Shown: positions 8,329 through 16,875, numbered from the stretch's first letter. The stretch is DNA of 64,000 nucleotides from Antarcticirhabdus aurantiaca (GCF_009765365.1 NZ_VTOM01000004.1:186001-250000); one strand, 5' to 3'. Notes: generated by a model not told the origin, from the letters alone. Numbers and translations: made by a program.

Positions 8329-9540
8329 TCAGATGTCGAGTTCGAGGACGTAGAGGCCGCCCGTGTGGCGATCGACGGCGTAGGCGACGCCGTTCTCGTC
8401 GACGTGGACGTCGTTGATCTGCGCCGAGGGCACGCGCGAGCCGGCAGGCGCCGGCGGCACGAAGGCCGCGACCTCCTTCGGGGCGGTCGGGTCGGAGATG
8501 TCGTGGACGCGCACGCCGCCGTTGAACAGCGAGGAGAAGATCAGCGTGTCGGACTGGAAGGAGGTCTCGCGCGGGGTGTTCTCGTGGACATTGTGGCAGC
8601 CGAAGCGCCCGCCCTTCGGCGCATACTCCTCGACGTCGGGCATGGGCAGGATCGAGAGCGGCACGAGGTTGTCCTCGCGCCGGGCATCGACGATCCAGGT
8701 GAGCTTCGGCCAGTCGGCGCCGTCGTCCATCACGCATTCATGGGTGAAGACGAGGAGGTCGCGGCTGAACAGCGGCATCACCGTGTGGGTGAAGCCGGGA
8801 AAGGGCGGGTTCGGGTTCCAGTGGCTGACCGGCTTGATGGCCGAAGGATTCGCGATGTCGAGGACGTAGCCGCCCCCGTCGATCATGCCGACATAGGCGC
8901 GGTCGGGACGCGTGGGATAAACGTTGGTGTTGTGGGCGCGAAAGCCGGTGTCGATGGCCAGGCGCGCCGGCTCGGGCTCGGGGTCGCCCTCGCGCGTGCC
9001 CGGAATCCACCAGCGGCCGATCTCGCGGGGCCGCGCCGGGTCGCGCACGTCGAGCATGCGGTAGGGCTGGTCGTCGAGCTTGTTCTTCGGGGTGAAGTCG
9101 GCCGAGCCGCCGCCGAAGTGCACGGTCTCGCCGTCCACGAACCAGAGCTGGTGGACGCCGCGCGAGAACGGGCCGGAGCAGTCGAAGAAGCTGATCGAGC
9201 GCGGGTTCTCGGGATCGGAGATGTCGAACATCTCGATGCCGGCCGGCGTCTGGCCGTGCTCCAGCACCTGATAGGCGACGGCCATGAGGTCGCCGCTCGT
9301 TTCCAGGGAGTTCGAGCGCACGTGGCGGTTCGGCAGCTCGGTCTGGACGACGACGCGCGGGCGGCGGGGATCGGTCACGTCGACGCCGGTGAAGTTCTTC
9401 GGCGGCCCCTCATGGGCGAGCCAGAGGATGCGGCGCCCGTCGCGCGTCGCCTGGATCGACATGCCCTCGCCGACGCCGCCGAAACCGAGGAGGTCGTCGT
9501 GGGCGATCAGCCGCATTCCCTTGATCAGGTCGGGTGTCAC
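8329..9540 (-). CDS. LVIVD-repeat beta-propeller protein
   Basis: A 403-residue protein with repeated segments of the form VDVTDPRRPRVV, FDISDPENPRSI, LDVRDPARPREI, LDIANPSAIKPV and HDISDPTAPKEV. Five or more of these LVIVD repeats are spaced about 50-60 residues apart, as expected for a beta-propeller. There is no signal peptide, so it is probably cytoplasmic, unlike many LVIVD proteins. The start is GTG at 9538-9540. Its place between transporter genes suggests a role in handling the transported compound, perhaps as a lactonase-like or hydrolytic propeller; this is inference. The conserved His and Asp residues (HNTNVYPTRPD, HNVHENTP) could form an active site. Confidence 0.85.
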   Translation of the reverse strand: MTPDLIKGMRLIAHDDLLGFGGVGEGMSIQATRDGRRILWLAHEGPPKNFTGVDVTDPRRPRVVVQTELPNRHVRSNSLETSGDLMAVAYQVLEHGQTPAGIEMFDISDPENPRSISFFDCSGPFSRGVHQLWFVDGETVHFGGGSADFTPKNKLDDQPYRMLDVRDPARPREIGRWWIPGTREGDPEPEPARLAIDTGFRAHNTNVYPTRPDRAYVGMIDGGGYVLDIANPSAIKPVSHWNPNPPFPGFTHTVMPLFSRDLLVFTHECVMDDGADWPKLTWIVDARREDNLVPLSILPMPDVEEYAPKGGRFGCHNVHENTPRETSFQSDTLIFSSLFNGGVRVHDISDPTAPKEVAAFVPPAPAGSRVPSAQINDVHVDENGVAYAVDRHTGGLYVLELDI

Positions 9541-9573
9541 GAGTCGTTGAGCCTCCTTGGGGGCTGCGTTCGG

Positions 9574-10248
9574 TCAGAAGGGAAAGTCGAGGTCGAGGCC
9601 CGGGCCGACGGGCGGCCGGTCGAGGTCGAGAAGCCGGGCGTCGTCGAGGGCGAGAAGCGCGTCGAACAGCGCGTCGTCGGCCTCCGGAGCCGCGGGCGCG
9701 GCGTCGAAGGCGGCGCGGCGCCAGCCGGCCGCGTCCAGTCGGGCGAGACGCTCGCGCTGCGCCGCGGGCGAAAGGCGCGCGGGCCGCGCCAGCGCGACCG
9801 CGAAGCCGCGCCCGGTCCAGAAGGCGACGTCGGCGGGAACGAGGATCCCCTCCCCCACCGGCAGATGGGCGCGCGGCAGCGGCAGAGGCGCGGAGAAGAG
9901 GTAGTCCTCCGGCGCGTAGAGGCCGTGGAAGGGGGCGAGGCGCGCCTCGATCGCGGCGCGCGCCCGGCCGATCCGCCGGTCGAGCCAGGCGAAGTAGCGG
10001 GCAAGGACGCGCCGGCCGAGCGCGTCGAAGGGGTCGAGGAGGCGCTCCAGCGCGGCGAGGAGGAGCTCGCACCGCGAGAACGATCCGGCCCCGAGCGAGC
10101 CCGGCCGGGGCAGGCCGAGATCGACGCTCGAGATGCGCAGGGGCTCGCCGGCCAGCGCGTCGACGCGGATGCGCAGGCCGCCGGCCTTGTTCGGCGCGGC
10201 AGTGCCGAAGCGGAGTTCGCCCTGACGCTCGTCGAAAGGCTCGGCCAT
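9574..10248 (-). CDS. uncharacterised protein in transport operon
   Basis: A 224-residue protein that I do not recognise. It is Ala/Arg/Leu-rich with no signal peptide or membrane segment. It fits exactly between the permease gene (stop 10 nt upstream of its ATG) and the LVIVD gene (33 nt downstream), the spacing expected of a true operon member. Overlapping frames here are also open because of the high GC content, so coding status rests on position and start. Notable segments are EDYLFSAPLPLPRAHLPVGE and an acidic C-terminus (DDALFDALLALDDARLLDLD). It may work with the LVIVD and cupin proteins. Confidence 0.65.
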   Translation of the reverse strand: MAEPFDERQGELRFGTAAPNKAGGLRIRVDALAGEPLRISSVDLGLPRPGSLGAGSFSRCELLLAALERLLDPFDALGRRVLARYFAWLDRRIGRARAAIEARLAPFHGLYAPEDYLFSAPLPLPRAHLPVGEGILVPADVAFWTGRGFAVALARPARLSPAAQRERLARLDAAGWRRAAFDAAPAAPEADDALFDALLALDDARLLDLDRPPVGPGLDLDFPF

Positions 10249-10258
10249 GGGTTCGGCC

Positions 10259-11110
10259 TCATCGCCGCGTTTCCGGGTGCCAGGCGAGGAGCCGCGCCCG
10301 GAGGAGCTCGAGGCTCTTCACCACGAGGAAGCCGAGAGCGACGATCTCGACGATGCCGGCGAAGACGCCGACGGAGTCGGCGAAGCGGCCGGCCATGATC
10401 ATCGAGCCGCCGATGCCGCGCCCGCCCATCAGCATCTCGGTGACGACCGTGGTGATCATGCCGACGGGCAGCGCCACCTGGAGGCCGGTGAGGATCTGCG
10501 GCAGGGCCATGGGGAGGTTCACCTCCCACAGGATCTCGACCTCCTTGGCACCGAAGGAGCGGGCGGACCAGATCGGCCACTTGTCGAGGCCGGTGGTGCC
10601 GGCATAGGTCGCCGCCGCGATCGGGAAGAAGCAGGAGAAGGCGACCATGATCACCTTCGACGTGTCGTAGATGTCGAACCAGAGGATGAAGATCGGCAGG
10701 AAGGCGACCTTCGGCATGGGAAAGCCGACCGACAGAAGCGGATCGAAGAACCAGCGCACGACCGCCACGCGCGACATCAGGATGCCGACGGGGATGCCGA
10801 TCACGGCCGCGATGAAGAAGCCGAGAAGCGCGCGGTAGAGCGTCAGGCCGAGGTCGACGAAGACGGCGCCGGACGCGGCATCCTCGCCGATGCGCGCCAG
10901 GACGTCGGTGAGCGGCGGCAGGAGGAAGGGGTTGATCGCGCCGAGCCGCGCGCCCGCCTCCCAGGCGAGGCAGAGGGCGAGCACCACGCCGACCTGGACC
11001 GACAGGTCGAGGAACGCGCCGGGGCGCCGGCGGCCGAGCCGGGATCGCGGCGGGGCGGGCTTGGCCTCGGCGCCGACGGGAACGGCGGTGTTCTGGGCGG
11101 AGCCGGCCAT
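10259..11110 (-). CDS. NitT/TauT-type ABC transporter permease
   Basis: A 283-residue inner-membrane permease of the BPD_transp_1 fold with about six helices. The EAA loop that contacts the ATPase is visible as EVEILWEVNLPMALPQILTG near residue 190. A proline-rich N-terminal tail of about 35 residues precedes helix 1. Its start codon overlaps the stop of the second permease gene by one base (11110), so the two are translationally coupled and probably form a heterodimeric channel. The substrate is unknown; relatives carry nitrate, taurine, sulfonates or aromatic acids. Confidence 0.9.
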   Translation of the reverse strand: MAGSAQNTAVPVGAEAKPAPPRSRLGRRRPGAFLDLSVQVGVVLALCLAWEAGARLGAINPFLLPPLTDVLARIGEDAASGAVFVDLGLTLYRALLGFFIAAVIGIPVGILMSRVAVVRWFFDPLLSVGFPMPKVAFLPIFILWFDIYDTSKVIMVAFSCFFPIAAATYAGTTGLDKWPIWSARSFGAKEVEILWEVNLPMALPQILTGLQVALPVGMITTVVTEMLMGGRGIGGSMIMAGRFADSVGVFAGIVEIVALGFLVVKSLELLRARLLAWHPETRR

Positions 11111-11922
11111 CAGGCGTTCCTCCAGCGCAGCTGCCGGCGCATGATCGCGGTGTAGATCCGGTCGGCGGCGAACCCGATCGCCGCGACGAAGAAGATCACC
11201 GCGAACATGGCGGGATAGATGCCGCCGTCGCCGAGCGAGGAGATCATGTAGCCGACGCCGTCGCTGGCGATCAGGAATTCGGACGAGACCATCAGGATGA
11301 AGGAGAAGGCGAGCGCCGTGCGGCAGCCGTTGAGGATCTCCGGCATGGCGGCCGGGACGATCACCTCGCGCAGCACCTCGAAGCGCCCGGCGCCCAGGCT
11401 CCGCGCCGACCAGATGAGGAAGGGATTGACGCCGCGCGCCCCGTTATAGGCGCCGACCACGACCGGCAGGAGGCAGCCGAGGAAGATCAGGAGGACCTTG
11501 GACGCGTCGCCGAGGCCCAGCCAGATCATCACGACCGGGATCAGGGCCGATTTGGGCATGGGATAGAAGATCTGCACGACCGGGTTGATCAGGAGCCGGG
11601 CGGGCCGCGCGGTCGCCATGGCGAGCCCCGCGGCGAGGCCGACGAGGATGGCAAGGGCGAGGCCGGAGAAGGAGCGGGAGAGCGAGCGGGCGGTGTTGTA
11701 GAGAAGATCGCCCCCGACCAGCATGCGCCAGAACTCGGACAGGATGGTTCCGAGATCCGGCAGCATCTGGCGCGACACGAGGCCGGAGAGGCCCAGCCCC
11801 TCCCAGATCGCGACGAGGACGAGGAGCGGGCTGTAGCGCAAGGCCGCGTCGAGGATCCCGAAGAGGCGCGGGCTTCCCGGCACCGCCGGGGCTGCCCGCC
11901 CCTGCGCGCCGGCCGCGCTCAC
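11110..11922 (-). CDS. NitT/TauT-type ABC transporter permease
   Basis: A 270-residue permease with six predicted helices and an EAA motif FEVLREVIVPAAMPEILNG near residue 170. It is paralogous to the downstream permease, so the importer uses two different membrane subunits, which is less common than the homodimer of most Ssu or Tau systems. It overlaps the ATPase stop by 4 nt (ATGA-type junction at 11919-11922). The N-terminus has a short cytoplasmic tail rich in Ala and Pro. Confidence 0.9.
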   Translation of the reverse strand: MSAAGAQGRAAPAVPGSPRLFGILDAALRYSPLLVLVAIWEGLGLSGLVSRQMLPDLGTILSEFWRMLVGGDLLYNTARSLSRSFSGLALAILVGLAAGLAMATARPARLLINPVVQIFYPMPKSALIPVVMIWLGLGDASKVLLIFLGCLLPVVVGAYNGARGVNPFLIWSARSLGAGRFEVLREVIVPAAMPEILNGCRTALAFSFILMVSSEFLIASDGVGYMISSLGDGGIYPAMFAVIFFVAAIGFAADRIYTAIMRRQLRWRNA

Positions 11923-12755
11923 AGCCGCCCCCGCGTCGCGGCGACGGCCTGCTCGCGCACCAGGCGCCAGATGTGTTCGCTGAGCTGGATGAACTCGCGG
12001 CTTTCCAGCGTGTCCTCGCCGCGCTCCTTGGGGAGCGGCACGTCGAGGATGTGCTGGATGCGCCCCGGGCGCGAGCTCATGATCGAGATGCGGTCGGCGA
12101 GGAAGACGGCTTCCTGGACGTCGTGGGTGACGAAGACGACGGTCTTCGGGCTGCGCTGCCAGATCGCCCGCAGCTCCTCCTGCATGACGCGGCGGGTCTG
12201 GGCGTCGAGCGCGCCGAAGGGCTCGTCCATCAGGAGGATCTTCGGGTCGACCGCGAGGGTCCGGGCGATCGCGGCGCGCTGCTGCATGCCACCCGACAGC
12301 TGCGAGGGATAGGCGTCCTCGAAGCCGGTGAGATGGACGAGCGCGATGAAATCGCGCGCCCGCGCCTCGCTCTCCTCGCGCCCGACGCCGGACTTGCGAA
12401 GGCCGTAGAGAACGTTCTCGCGCACCGTCTTCCAGGGAAACAGCGCGAAGTTCTGGAACACGATGCTGCGCTCGGGCCCCGGGGCCGTGACGCGGCCCTT
12501 GGGCGTCGTGATCGCGCCCTCCTGGACGGGAATGAAGCCGCCGAGAAGATAAAGGAGCGTCGACTTCCCGCAGCCGGACGGGCCGAGAAGGGCGTGGAAC
12601 TCGGTCGGCCCGATGTCGAGGCTGATGCGGTCGAGCGCGATGACGGGCGGGCGGCCGGGCGAGCGATAAGCGTGGGTAACGGTGTCGATCCGGATGCCCG
12701 ACGCGCCGGGCGCTGCGGCACCATCGGCCGCCGGGGCCTGGCGAAGGGCGCTCAT
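11919..12755 (-). CDS. NitT/TauT-type ABC transporter ATP-binding protein
   Basis: A 278-residue ATPase. Walker A is GPSGCGKST (about residue 58), the Q-loop is FQNFALFPWKT, the signature is LSGGMQQR, Walker B is ILLMDEPFGALD and the H-loop is VTHD. These place it in the SsuB/TauB/NrtD subfamily. The MSALRQ start overlaps the binding-protein stop by 4 nt (ATGA at 12752-12755). It powers import through the two permeases encoded immediately downstream. Confidence 0.93.
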   Translation of the reverse strand: MSALRQAPAADGAAAPGASGIRIDTVTHAYRSPGRPPVIALDRISLDIGPTEFHALLGPSGCGKSTLLYLLGGFIPVQEGAITTPKGRVTAPGPERSIVFQNFALFPWKTVRENVLYGLRKSGVGREESEARARDFIALVHLTGFEDAYPSQLSGGMQQRAAIARTLAVDPKILLMDEPFGALDAQTRRVMQEELRAIWQRSPKTVVFVTHDVQEAVFLADRISIMSSRPGRIQHILDVPLPKERGEDTLESREFIQLSEHIWRLVREQAVAATRGRL

Positions 12756-13768
12756 TGCCCTTCCGCCTCGATGCGGCGCTTGGCTTCCTGGACGAAGGAC
12801 AGGTCGACGTAGTCGGGATCGACGGTGATGCCCTGGGGCGCCAGGCCGAGGTCCACGGCGATGTCGATGCCGCTCTGGATGGTCGAAACGTTCGGGACCA
12901 TGAAGGGATCGCGGTAATAGTCCTTGTCGGTGAAGACGTGGCTCAGCGTCTCGGGCGGCTGCTGCATGAAGTCGGCGACGATCTTCACGGCCTCCTCGCG
13001 GTTGGCCGGATCGTTGAACCAGCGCGCGGCGCGCACGTGGTCCTCGAAGAAGTCCTGGAGCTGCTCGCGGTTCTCCTCCAGGAAGTCGGCCTTGGCGGTG
13101 AGGAAGACGAGCTGCGAGGGGCCGATGGCGTCCTTGGCGGTGAAAAGGACCTTGTAGTTTCCGCCCGCGGTCAGCTGGCCGGACATGGGCTGCAGCACCG
13201 TGCCCATGTCGAGCTTGCCCTCGTCGATCATGGCCGGGATGTTGGGGAAGGCGACCTCGACCATGGTGTAGTCGCGCTTGTCCTCCATGCCGTGCTTGCG
13301 GAACATGGCGCGCATGGCGGTGTCGGAGGCCGAGCCGATGGCGTTGGTGCCGACGCGCTTGCCCTTCATGTCCTCGACGCTCTCGATCCCGGAATCGGCG
13401 CGCACGAGGAAGGTCTCGGAGTGGTAGCCCTCGACGCCGTCCTGGATGATGTCGGCGACGACCTTCACGTCCTGGCGGGCATTGGTGACGGCGAGCGTCA
13501 GGGTCAGCGCGCCGAAGGCGGCCATGTCGATCTCGCCGGCCGCCATGGCGGCGATCTGCGGCGAGGAGCCTTTGAAGCGCACGGGCTCCACCGTGTAGCT
13601 CGTGCCGTAGTGCTTCAGGATCTCGGGCTTGGAGTAGAGAACCGGGATCAGGTGGCCCGGCATGGTGGACCAGCCGATCCGGATGTTGACGGGGTCGGCC
13701 GCGGCGGGGCCGGCCAGGGCCAGGGTGGCGAAGGTCGCGGCCAGAACCGCGCGGCCAAGTCCAAACAT
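12752..13768 (-). CDS. NitT/TauT-family ABC transporter substrate-binding protein
   Basis: A 338-residue periplasmic receptor. A Sec signal peptide spans residues 1-24 (ALAGPAAA|DPVN), followed by IRIGWSTMPGHLIPVL and GEIDMAAFGALTL, typical of the NMT1/SsuA-like fold. The Ser/Thr-rich NAIGSASDTAMRAMF hinge resembles that of nitrate/sulfonate/taurine receptors. As first gene of the leftward operon it probably follows the main promoter near 13.8-13.95 kb, where a perfect inverted repeat lies. Ligand unknown. Confidence 0.9.
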   Translation of the reverse strand: MFGLGRAVLAATFATLALAGPAAADPVNIRIGWSTMPGHLIPVLYSKPEILKHYGTSYTVEPVRFKGSSPQIAAMAAGEIDMAAFGALTLTLAVTNARQDVKVVADIIQDGVEGYHSETFLVRADSGIESVEDMKGKRVGTNAIGSASDTAMRAMFRKHGMEDKRDYTMVEVAFPNIPAMIDEGKLDMGTVLQPMSGQLTAGGNYKVLFTAKDAIGPSQLVFLTAKADFLEENREQLQDFFEDHVRAARWFNDPANREEAVKIVADFMQQPPETLSHVFTDKDYYRDPFMVPNVSTIQSGIDIAVDLGLAPQGITVDPDYVDLSFVQEAKRRIEAEGQ

Positions 13769-13901
13769 CGTCTGTATCCTCCCAGGTTGAGCCGCGAACG
13801 AGCGGGTCCTCCAACCGCGCGCGTCCGCTCGCCGGCGCCTTCGCCGGGGTGCCGCTCCGGGTCGCCGGCACTCGGCCGGCGACTTGCGGATGCGACTTTA
13901 T

Positions 13902-13915
13902 TTATCGCTAGATAA
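13902..13915. promoter_or_regulatory. candidate operator, inverted repeat TTATC-GCTA-GATAA
   Basis: A perfect 5-base inverted repeat with a 4-base centre, embedded in an AT-rich patch about 140 nt upstream of the ABC binding-protein start. Its position suits a repressor site for the long leftward operon. The GntR/FadR-like regulator encoded divergently is the obvious candidate, but this is inference from position and symmetry. Confidence 0.45.
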
Positions 13916-14093
13916 TTTCAAACCACCCGCTCCTGTCAACTGCCTTTCAGATGGATGATGGAAATTGGTTCGAAGAAGGTTGCTCCTCCCGGCGCCGACG
14001 ACGCCCGCGGAGGCCGCCGTTCTTAGCTGTTTCGTTCCGCGCCTCGATCATGTCTCTCGACAAACCCGCGGTTTCCGTGCAGGACCAAGAGGA

Positions 14094-14113
14094 GAACCAT
14101 TATCGATTGGTTC
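14094..14113. promoter_or_regulatory. candidate operator, inverted repeat GAACCA-N8-TGGTTC
   Basis: A perfect 6-base inverted repeat with an 8-base spacer ending 41 nt upstream of the TSUP start codon. It could be an autoregulatory site for the downstream GntR protein. It does not share an obvious half-site with the 13902-13915 repeat. Confidence 0.35.
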
Positions 14114-14154
14114 TTATTGGATCAGGCACGCGAAGAATTCGACAGGGTAGGGTC

Positions 14155-14991
14155 ATGGGTTTCGAAGCAGACGCCGGCACGATCGCCCTCTGGGTCGCCT
14201 CCATGGTCTTCGCCGGCATCGTGGGAGGCCTGATCGCCGGCCTCCTCGGGGTCGGCGGCGGCATCGTCATCGTGCCCGTGCTCTATCAGGTGCTCGCCGG
14301 CTTCGGCGTCGAGGAGGGCCTGCGCATGAAGGTCGCGGTCGCCACCTCGCTCGCCACGATCATCGCGACCTCCTCCGTTTCGGTGATGAGCCACCACCGG
14401 CGCGGCGCGATCGACCTCTCGCTCCTGAAGAGCTGGAGCCTGCCGATCTTCATCGGCGTCATCGCGGGGACCGCCTTCGGGGGCACGGTGGACGGGCGCG
14501 TCCTCACCGGCGTCTTCGCGACCGTCGCCCTTCTCGTCGCGATCAACATGCTCCTGAGGCGCGAAGGCGTCGCGGTTGCCGACGGCTTTCCGAACCGCTT
14601 CGCCAAGATCAGCTCCGGCTTCTTCGTCGGCGGCGTGTCCGCCATGATGGGCATCGGCGGCGGAACGTTGAGCGTGCCGATCCTGACGACCTATGGCTTC
14701 GACATCCGCCGCGCGGTCGGAACCGCCGCGGCCATCGGCTTCGTGATCGCCATCCCGGGCACGCTCGGCTATATTGTGACGGGCCTGGGCGCCGAGGGGC
14801 GCCCGCCCTTCTCGCTGGGATACTTCAACGCCGCCGCTGCTCTCGCCCTCGTGCCTCTCACCATGCTCATGGCGCCGGTCGGCGCGCGCCTCGCCCATTC
14901 CATTCCCCGCCGCGCGCTGCAGTTTTGCTTTGCCGGCTTCCTGCTGCTGACCTCCGCCCGCATGTTCTACGATCTCTACCAGAGCCTATGA
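14155..14991 (+). CDS. TSUP-family (TauE/SafE, DUF81) membrane transporter
   Basis: A 278-residue inner-membrane protein with about eight helices. The two family repeats show as GLLGVGGGIVIVPVL near residue 25 and MMGIGGGTLSVPIL near residue 165. Members export or import sulfur- or carboxylate-containing anions such as sulfite, sulfoacetate and related compounds. ATG at 14155 is preceded by a purine-rich GGTAGGG site. Its stop overlaps the start of the GntR gene (ATGA), so the two are co-transcribed. Together with the divergent importer operon it may balance uptake and efflux of one substrate class. Confidence 0.88.
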   Translation: MGFEADAGTIALWVASMVFAGIVGGLIAGLLGVGGGIVIVPVLYQVLAGFGVEEGLRMKVAVATSLATIIATSSVSVMSHHRRGAIDLSLLKSWSLPIFIGVIAGTAFGGTVDGRVLTGVFATVALLVAINMLLRREGVAVADGFPNRFAKISSGFFVGGVSAMMGIGGGTLSVPILTTYGFDIRRAVGTAAAIGFVIAIPGTLGYIVTGLGAEGRPPFSLGYFNAAAALALVPLTMLMAPVGARLAHSIPRRALQFCFAGFLLLTSARMFYDLYQSL

Positions 14992-15671
14992 GCGCCGCGA
15001 CCGACGACACCGAGGCCCTTCTCGGGGCGCTGCGCGGCGCCGTGGAATCGGGCGACGGCGCGCTCGTCGTCGACGGGCGCCTCGCGCCCGAGCGGCGCCT
15101 GATGGAGGTCTTCGGCGTCGGCCGGCGCTCGGTGCGGATCGTGCTGGAACAGCTCGAAGCGGAAGGGCTCGTCTTCCGCCGCCAGGGCCAGGGCACCTTC
15201 ATCAAGCCCGTGCCCGCCCCCGCCATGCGCACGAGCGGGCTCTCGCTCCACACCAGCCCCGTCGAGATCATGGAGGTGCGCCGCGAGATCGAGCCGGCCC
15301 TCGCCAAGCTCGCGGCGCTGCGCGCGACGCCCGCCGACATCGAGGCCATGCGCCGCCTCGCCGAAAAGGGCTCACAGGCCCAGACCGGCGCCCAATACGA
15401 GCGCTGGGACAGCGCCTTTCACGCAAAAATCGCCGGCAGCGTGCGCAACAGCCTGTTCGAGGGCCTCTTCGCCATGATCGGCGCGGTGCGCGTCGAGCAG
15501 AACTGGAAGGTCATGCGCGAAAAGTCCTTCACGCCGACCGTGCGCGACGCGCTTGTCGCGCAGCACCTGACCATCGTCGAGGCCATCGCCGCCCGCGAGC
15601 CCGATCAGGCCGAAGCCGCCATGCGCGCCCATCTCAGCCGCGTCGGCGACCTCGTGGGAACGTCAGGATAG
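14988..15671 (+). CDS. GntR-family (FadR/FCD subfamily) transcriptional regulator
   Basis: A 227-residue regulator. The N-terminal winged helix includes ERRLMEVFGVGRRSVRIVLEQLE and the GLVFRRQGQGTFI wing (residues ~35-70). The C-terminal all-helical FCD domain carries REIEPALAKLAA, WDSAFHAKIAG, QHLTIVEAI and MRAHL, with the Asp and His residues that usually bind a metal for carboxylate ligands. It overlaps the TSUP gene by 4 nt. It probably senses an organic acid and controls the divergent transport operon. The segment right after the stop (15672-15880) holds no recognisable gene. Confidence 0.9.
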   Translation: MSAATDDTEALLGALRGAVESGDGALVVDGRLAPERRLMEVFGVGRRSVRIVLEQLEAEGLVFRRQGQGTFIKPVPAPAMRTSGLSLHTSPVEIMEVRREIEPALAKLAALRATPADIEAMRRLAEKGSQAQTGAQYERWDSAFHAKIAGSVRNSLFEGLFAMIGAVRVEQNWKVMREKSFTPTVRDALVAQHLTIVEAIAAREPDQAEAAMRAHLSRVGDLVGTSG

Positions 15672-15880
15672 GCAATCCGCACTCGACGGGCCTACAACCC
15701 TGGAGTGTTCGCGGTTGTAGATCGGGACGCCGATTTGTCTCGGGCGGACACGGCGTTCTTCAGGCCCGAGGCCGTCACGCGAGCCATAACCGAGCGGACC
15801 ATCGAGGCGCCGCGGCGCGCCCCCGGCGAATCCATGCGGCTCGTCCCGTCCGCCGGACGCGGCAAGGGCTCTAAGAGCCT

Positions 15881-16009
15881 CTAACAAAACCACTTTGCAA
15901 CGAAGCGCCATGTGATGAGGGCGGCTGCGAAGGTGGTGAGTGCGATGTGGATGTCGGCCCGGCGCTCGTAGCGGATGGCGAGGCGCCGGAACTGGGCCAG
16001 CCAGGCTAG
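15881..16009 (-). pseudogene. IS5-family transposase, C-terminal fragment
   Basis: The minus strand encodes the last ~42 residues of an IS5-type transposase (LAWLAQFRRLAIRYERRA ... WRFVAKWFC, stop at 15881-15883). The fragment begins exactly at the CTAG (16006-16009) where the next IS is inserted; its 5' part is absent on the other side of the IS cluster. A diverged copy of the same C-terminus lies at 49931-50081, and both are followed by a similar CTTAGAGCC end sequence. Confidence 0.75.
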
Positions 16010-16871
16010 AGGCTTGTTATGGAGTGTCCTGGAGGGATGCGTCATCTGGCGAGGGATGAGGACTAGTCGCAAGGCGTATCCGTCGGACGTTTGGGATGAG
16101 GAGTGGGCGCTTGTTGCGCCCTTTCTGACGCTCCTGCCCGCGGAGGCGGGGCAGCGCGAGCATTGCCTGCGCGAAGTGTTCAACGGGCTGCACTACATCG
16201 TGACGACGGGTGCGCCCTGGCGCTGGATGCCCAACGATCTGCCGCCCTGGGCGGCGCTCTACCAGCAGGCGCAGCGCTGGCTTGCAGCCGGCGGCTTCGA
16301 AACGCTGGCCGAGGATCTGCGGGCGGTTCTGCGCCTTGCCGCGGGCCGCAAGCCCCAGCCGAGTGCGGCGATCCTGGACAGCCGGACGCTTCGCTCCTCG
16401 CCCGAGAGCGGGACGAGGGCCGGCTATGACGGGGCCAAGCGTAAGAAGGGCTCCAAGCTGCACCTGGCCGTCGACACGCTCGGCCATCTCCTGGCCCTTC
16501 ACGTCACGCCGGCAAACGCCGAGGATCGCGGCGAGGTCGAGCGCCTGGCCAAGGCGGTGCAGGCATCGACCGGGCAGAGCGTCGACCTGGCCTATGTCGA
16601 CCAAGGCTACAGCGGTGCGCGAGCCGCCTCGGCGGCCAAGACGCACGGCATCGATCTGGAGGTGATCAAACTGCCGGACGCCAAACGCGGTTTCGTGCTC
16701 CTGCCACGGCGATGGGTGGTCGAGCGCTCGTTCGCCTGGGCCACCCGCTTTCGCCGTCTCGCAAAGGACTATGAGCGATATGCAAGCACTCTGGCAGACC
16801 TGCACGTCGTCGCATTCGCCTGCATCATGCTCAAACAGGCCGCCACGCTCGCAACCGGTCCATAACAGCCT
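16010..16871 (+). mobile_element. IS5-family insertion sequence (862 bp)
   Basis: The ends are imperfect inverted repeats, AGGCTTGTTATGGA at 16010 and its complement lacking one T (TCCATAACAGCCT) ending at 16871. The element is flanked on both sides by CTAG (16006-16009 and 16872-16875), the expected short target duplication of IS427-type IS5 elements. It carries one uninterrupted transposase gene, so it may be active. It abuts a second IS5 element on its right. Confidence 0.85.
16056..16865 (+). CDS. IS5-family DDE transposase
   Basis: A 269-residue transposase in a single frame. The N-terminal DUF4096-like part reads SDVWDEEWALVAPFLTLLP and GAPWRWMPNDLPPW. DDE core segments are AAILDSRTLRSS (first Asp), VDLAYVDQGYSG (second Asp) and PRRWVVERSFAWATRFRRL, which has the Glu with the YREK-like arrangement. 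The catalytic triad looks complete. The start used is ATG 16056; a longer reading from upstream would run into the IS end. It lies wholly inside the IS between the inverted repeats. Confidence 0.9.
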   Translation: MRTSRKAYPSDVWDEEWALVAPFLTLLPAEAGQREHCLREVFNGLHYIVTTGAPWRWMPNDLPPWAALYQQAQRWLAAGGFETLAEDLRAVLRLAAGRKPQPSAAILDSRTLRSSPESGTRAGYDGAKRKKGSKLHLAVDTLGHLLALHVTPANAEDRGEVERLAKAVQASTGQSVDLAYVDQGYSGARAASAAKTHGIDLEVIKLPDAKRGFVLLPRRWVVERSFAWATRFRRLAKDYERYASTLADLHVVAFACIMLKQAATLATGP

Positions 16872-16875
16872 CTAG

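Larger units (their letters stand above)
13769..14154. other. divergent intergenic region with candidate operators
   Basis: About 386 nt separate the leftward transport operon from the rightward TSUP-GntR pair. The central part is AT-richer than its surroundings. Two inverted repeats (13902-13915 and 14094-14113) are listed separately. An in-frame extension of the TSUP gene into this region exists but lacks membrane-protein character, so I treat the region as regulatory. Confidence 0.55.

Noticed and set aside
9534-10607. Alternative long frames on both strands over the 224-residue gene and permease
   Set aside because: Arg-rich or Arg/Ser-rich translations that cross the boundary of a clear permease gene; the 224-residue frame fits the operon spacing better.
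13951-14154. N-terminal extension of the TSUP gene
   Set aside because: No similarity to TSUP proteins; overlaps an AT-rich promoter-like region and palindrome.
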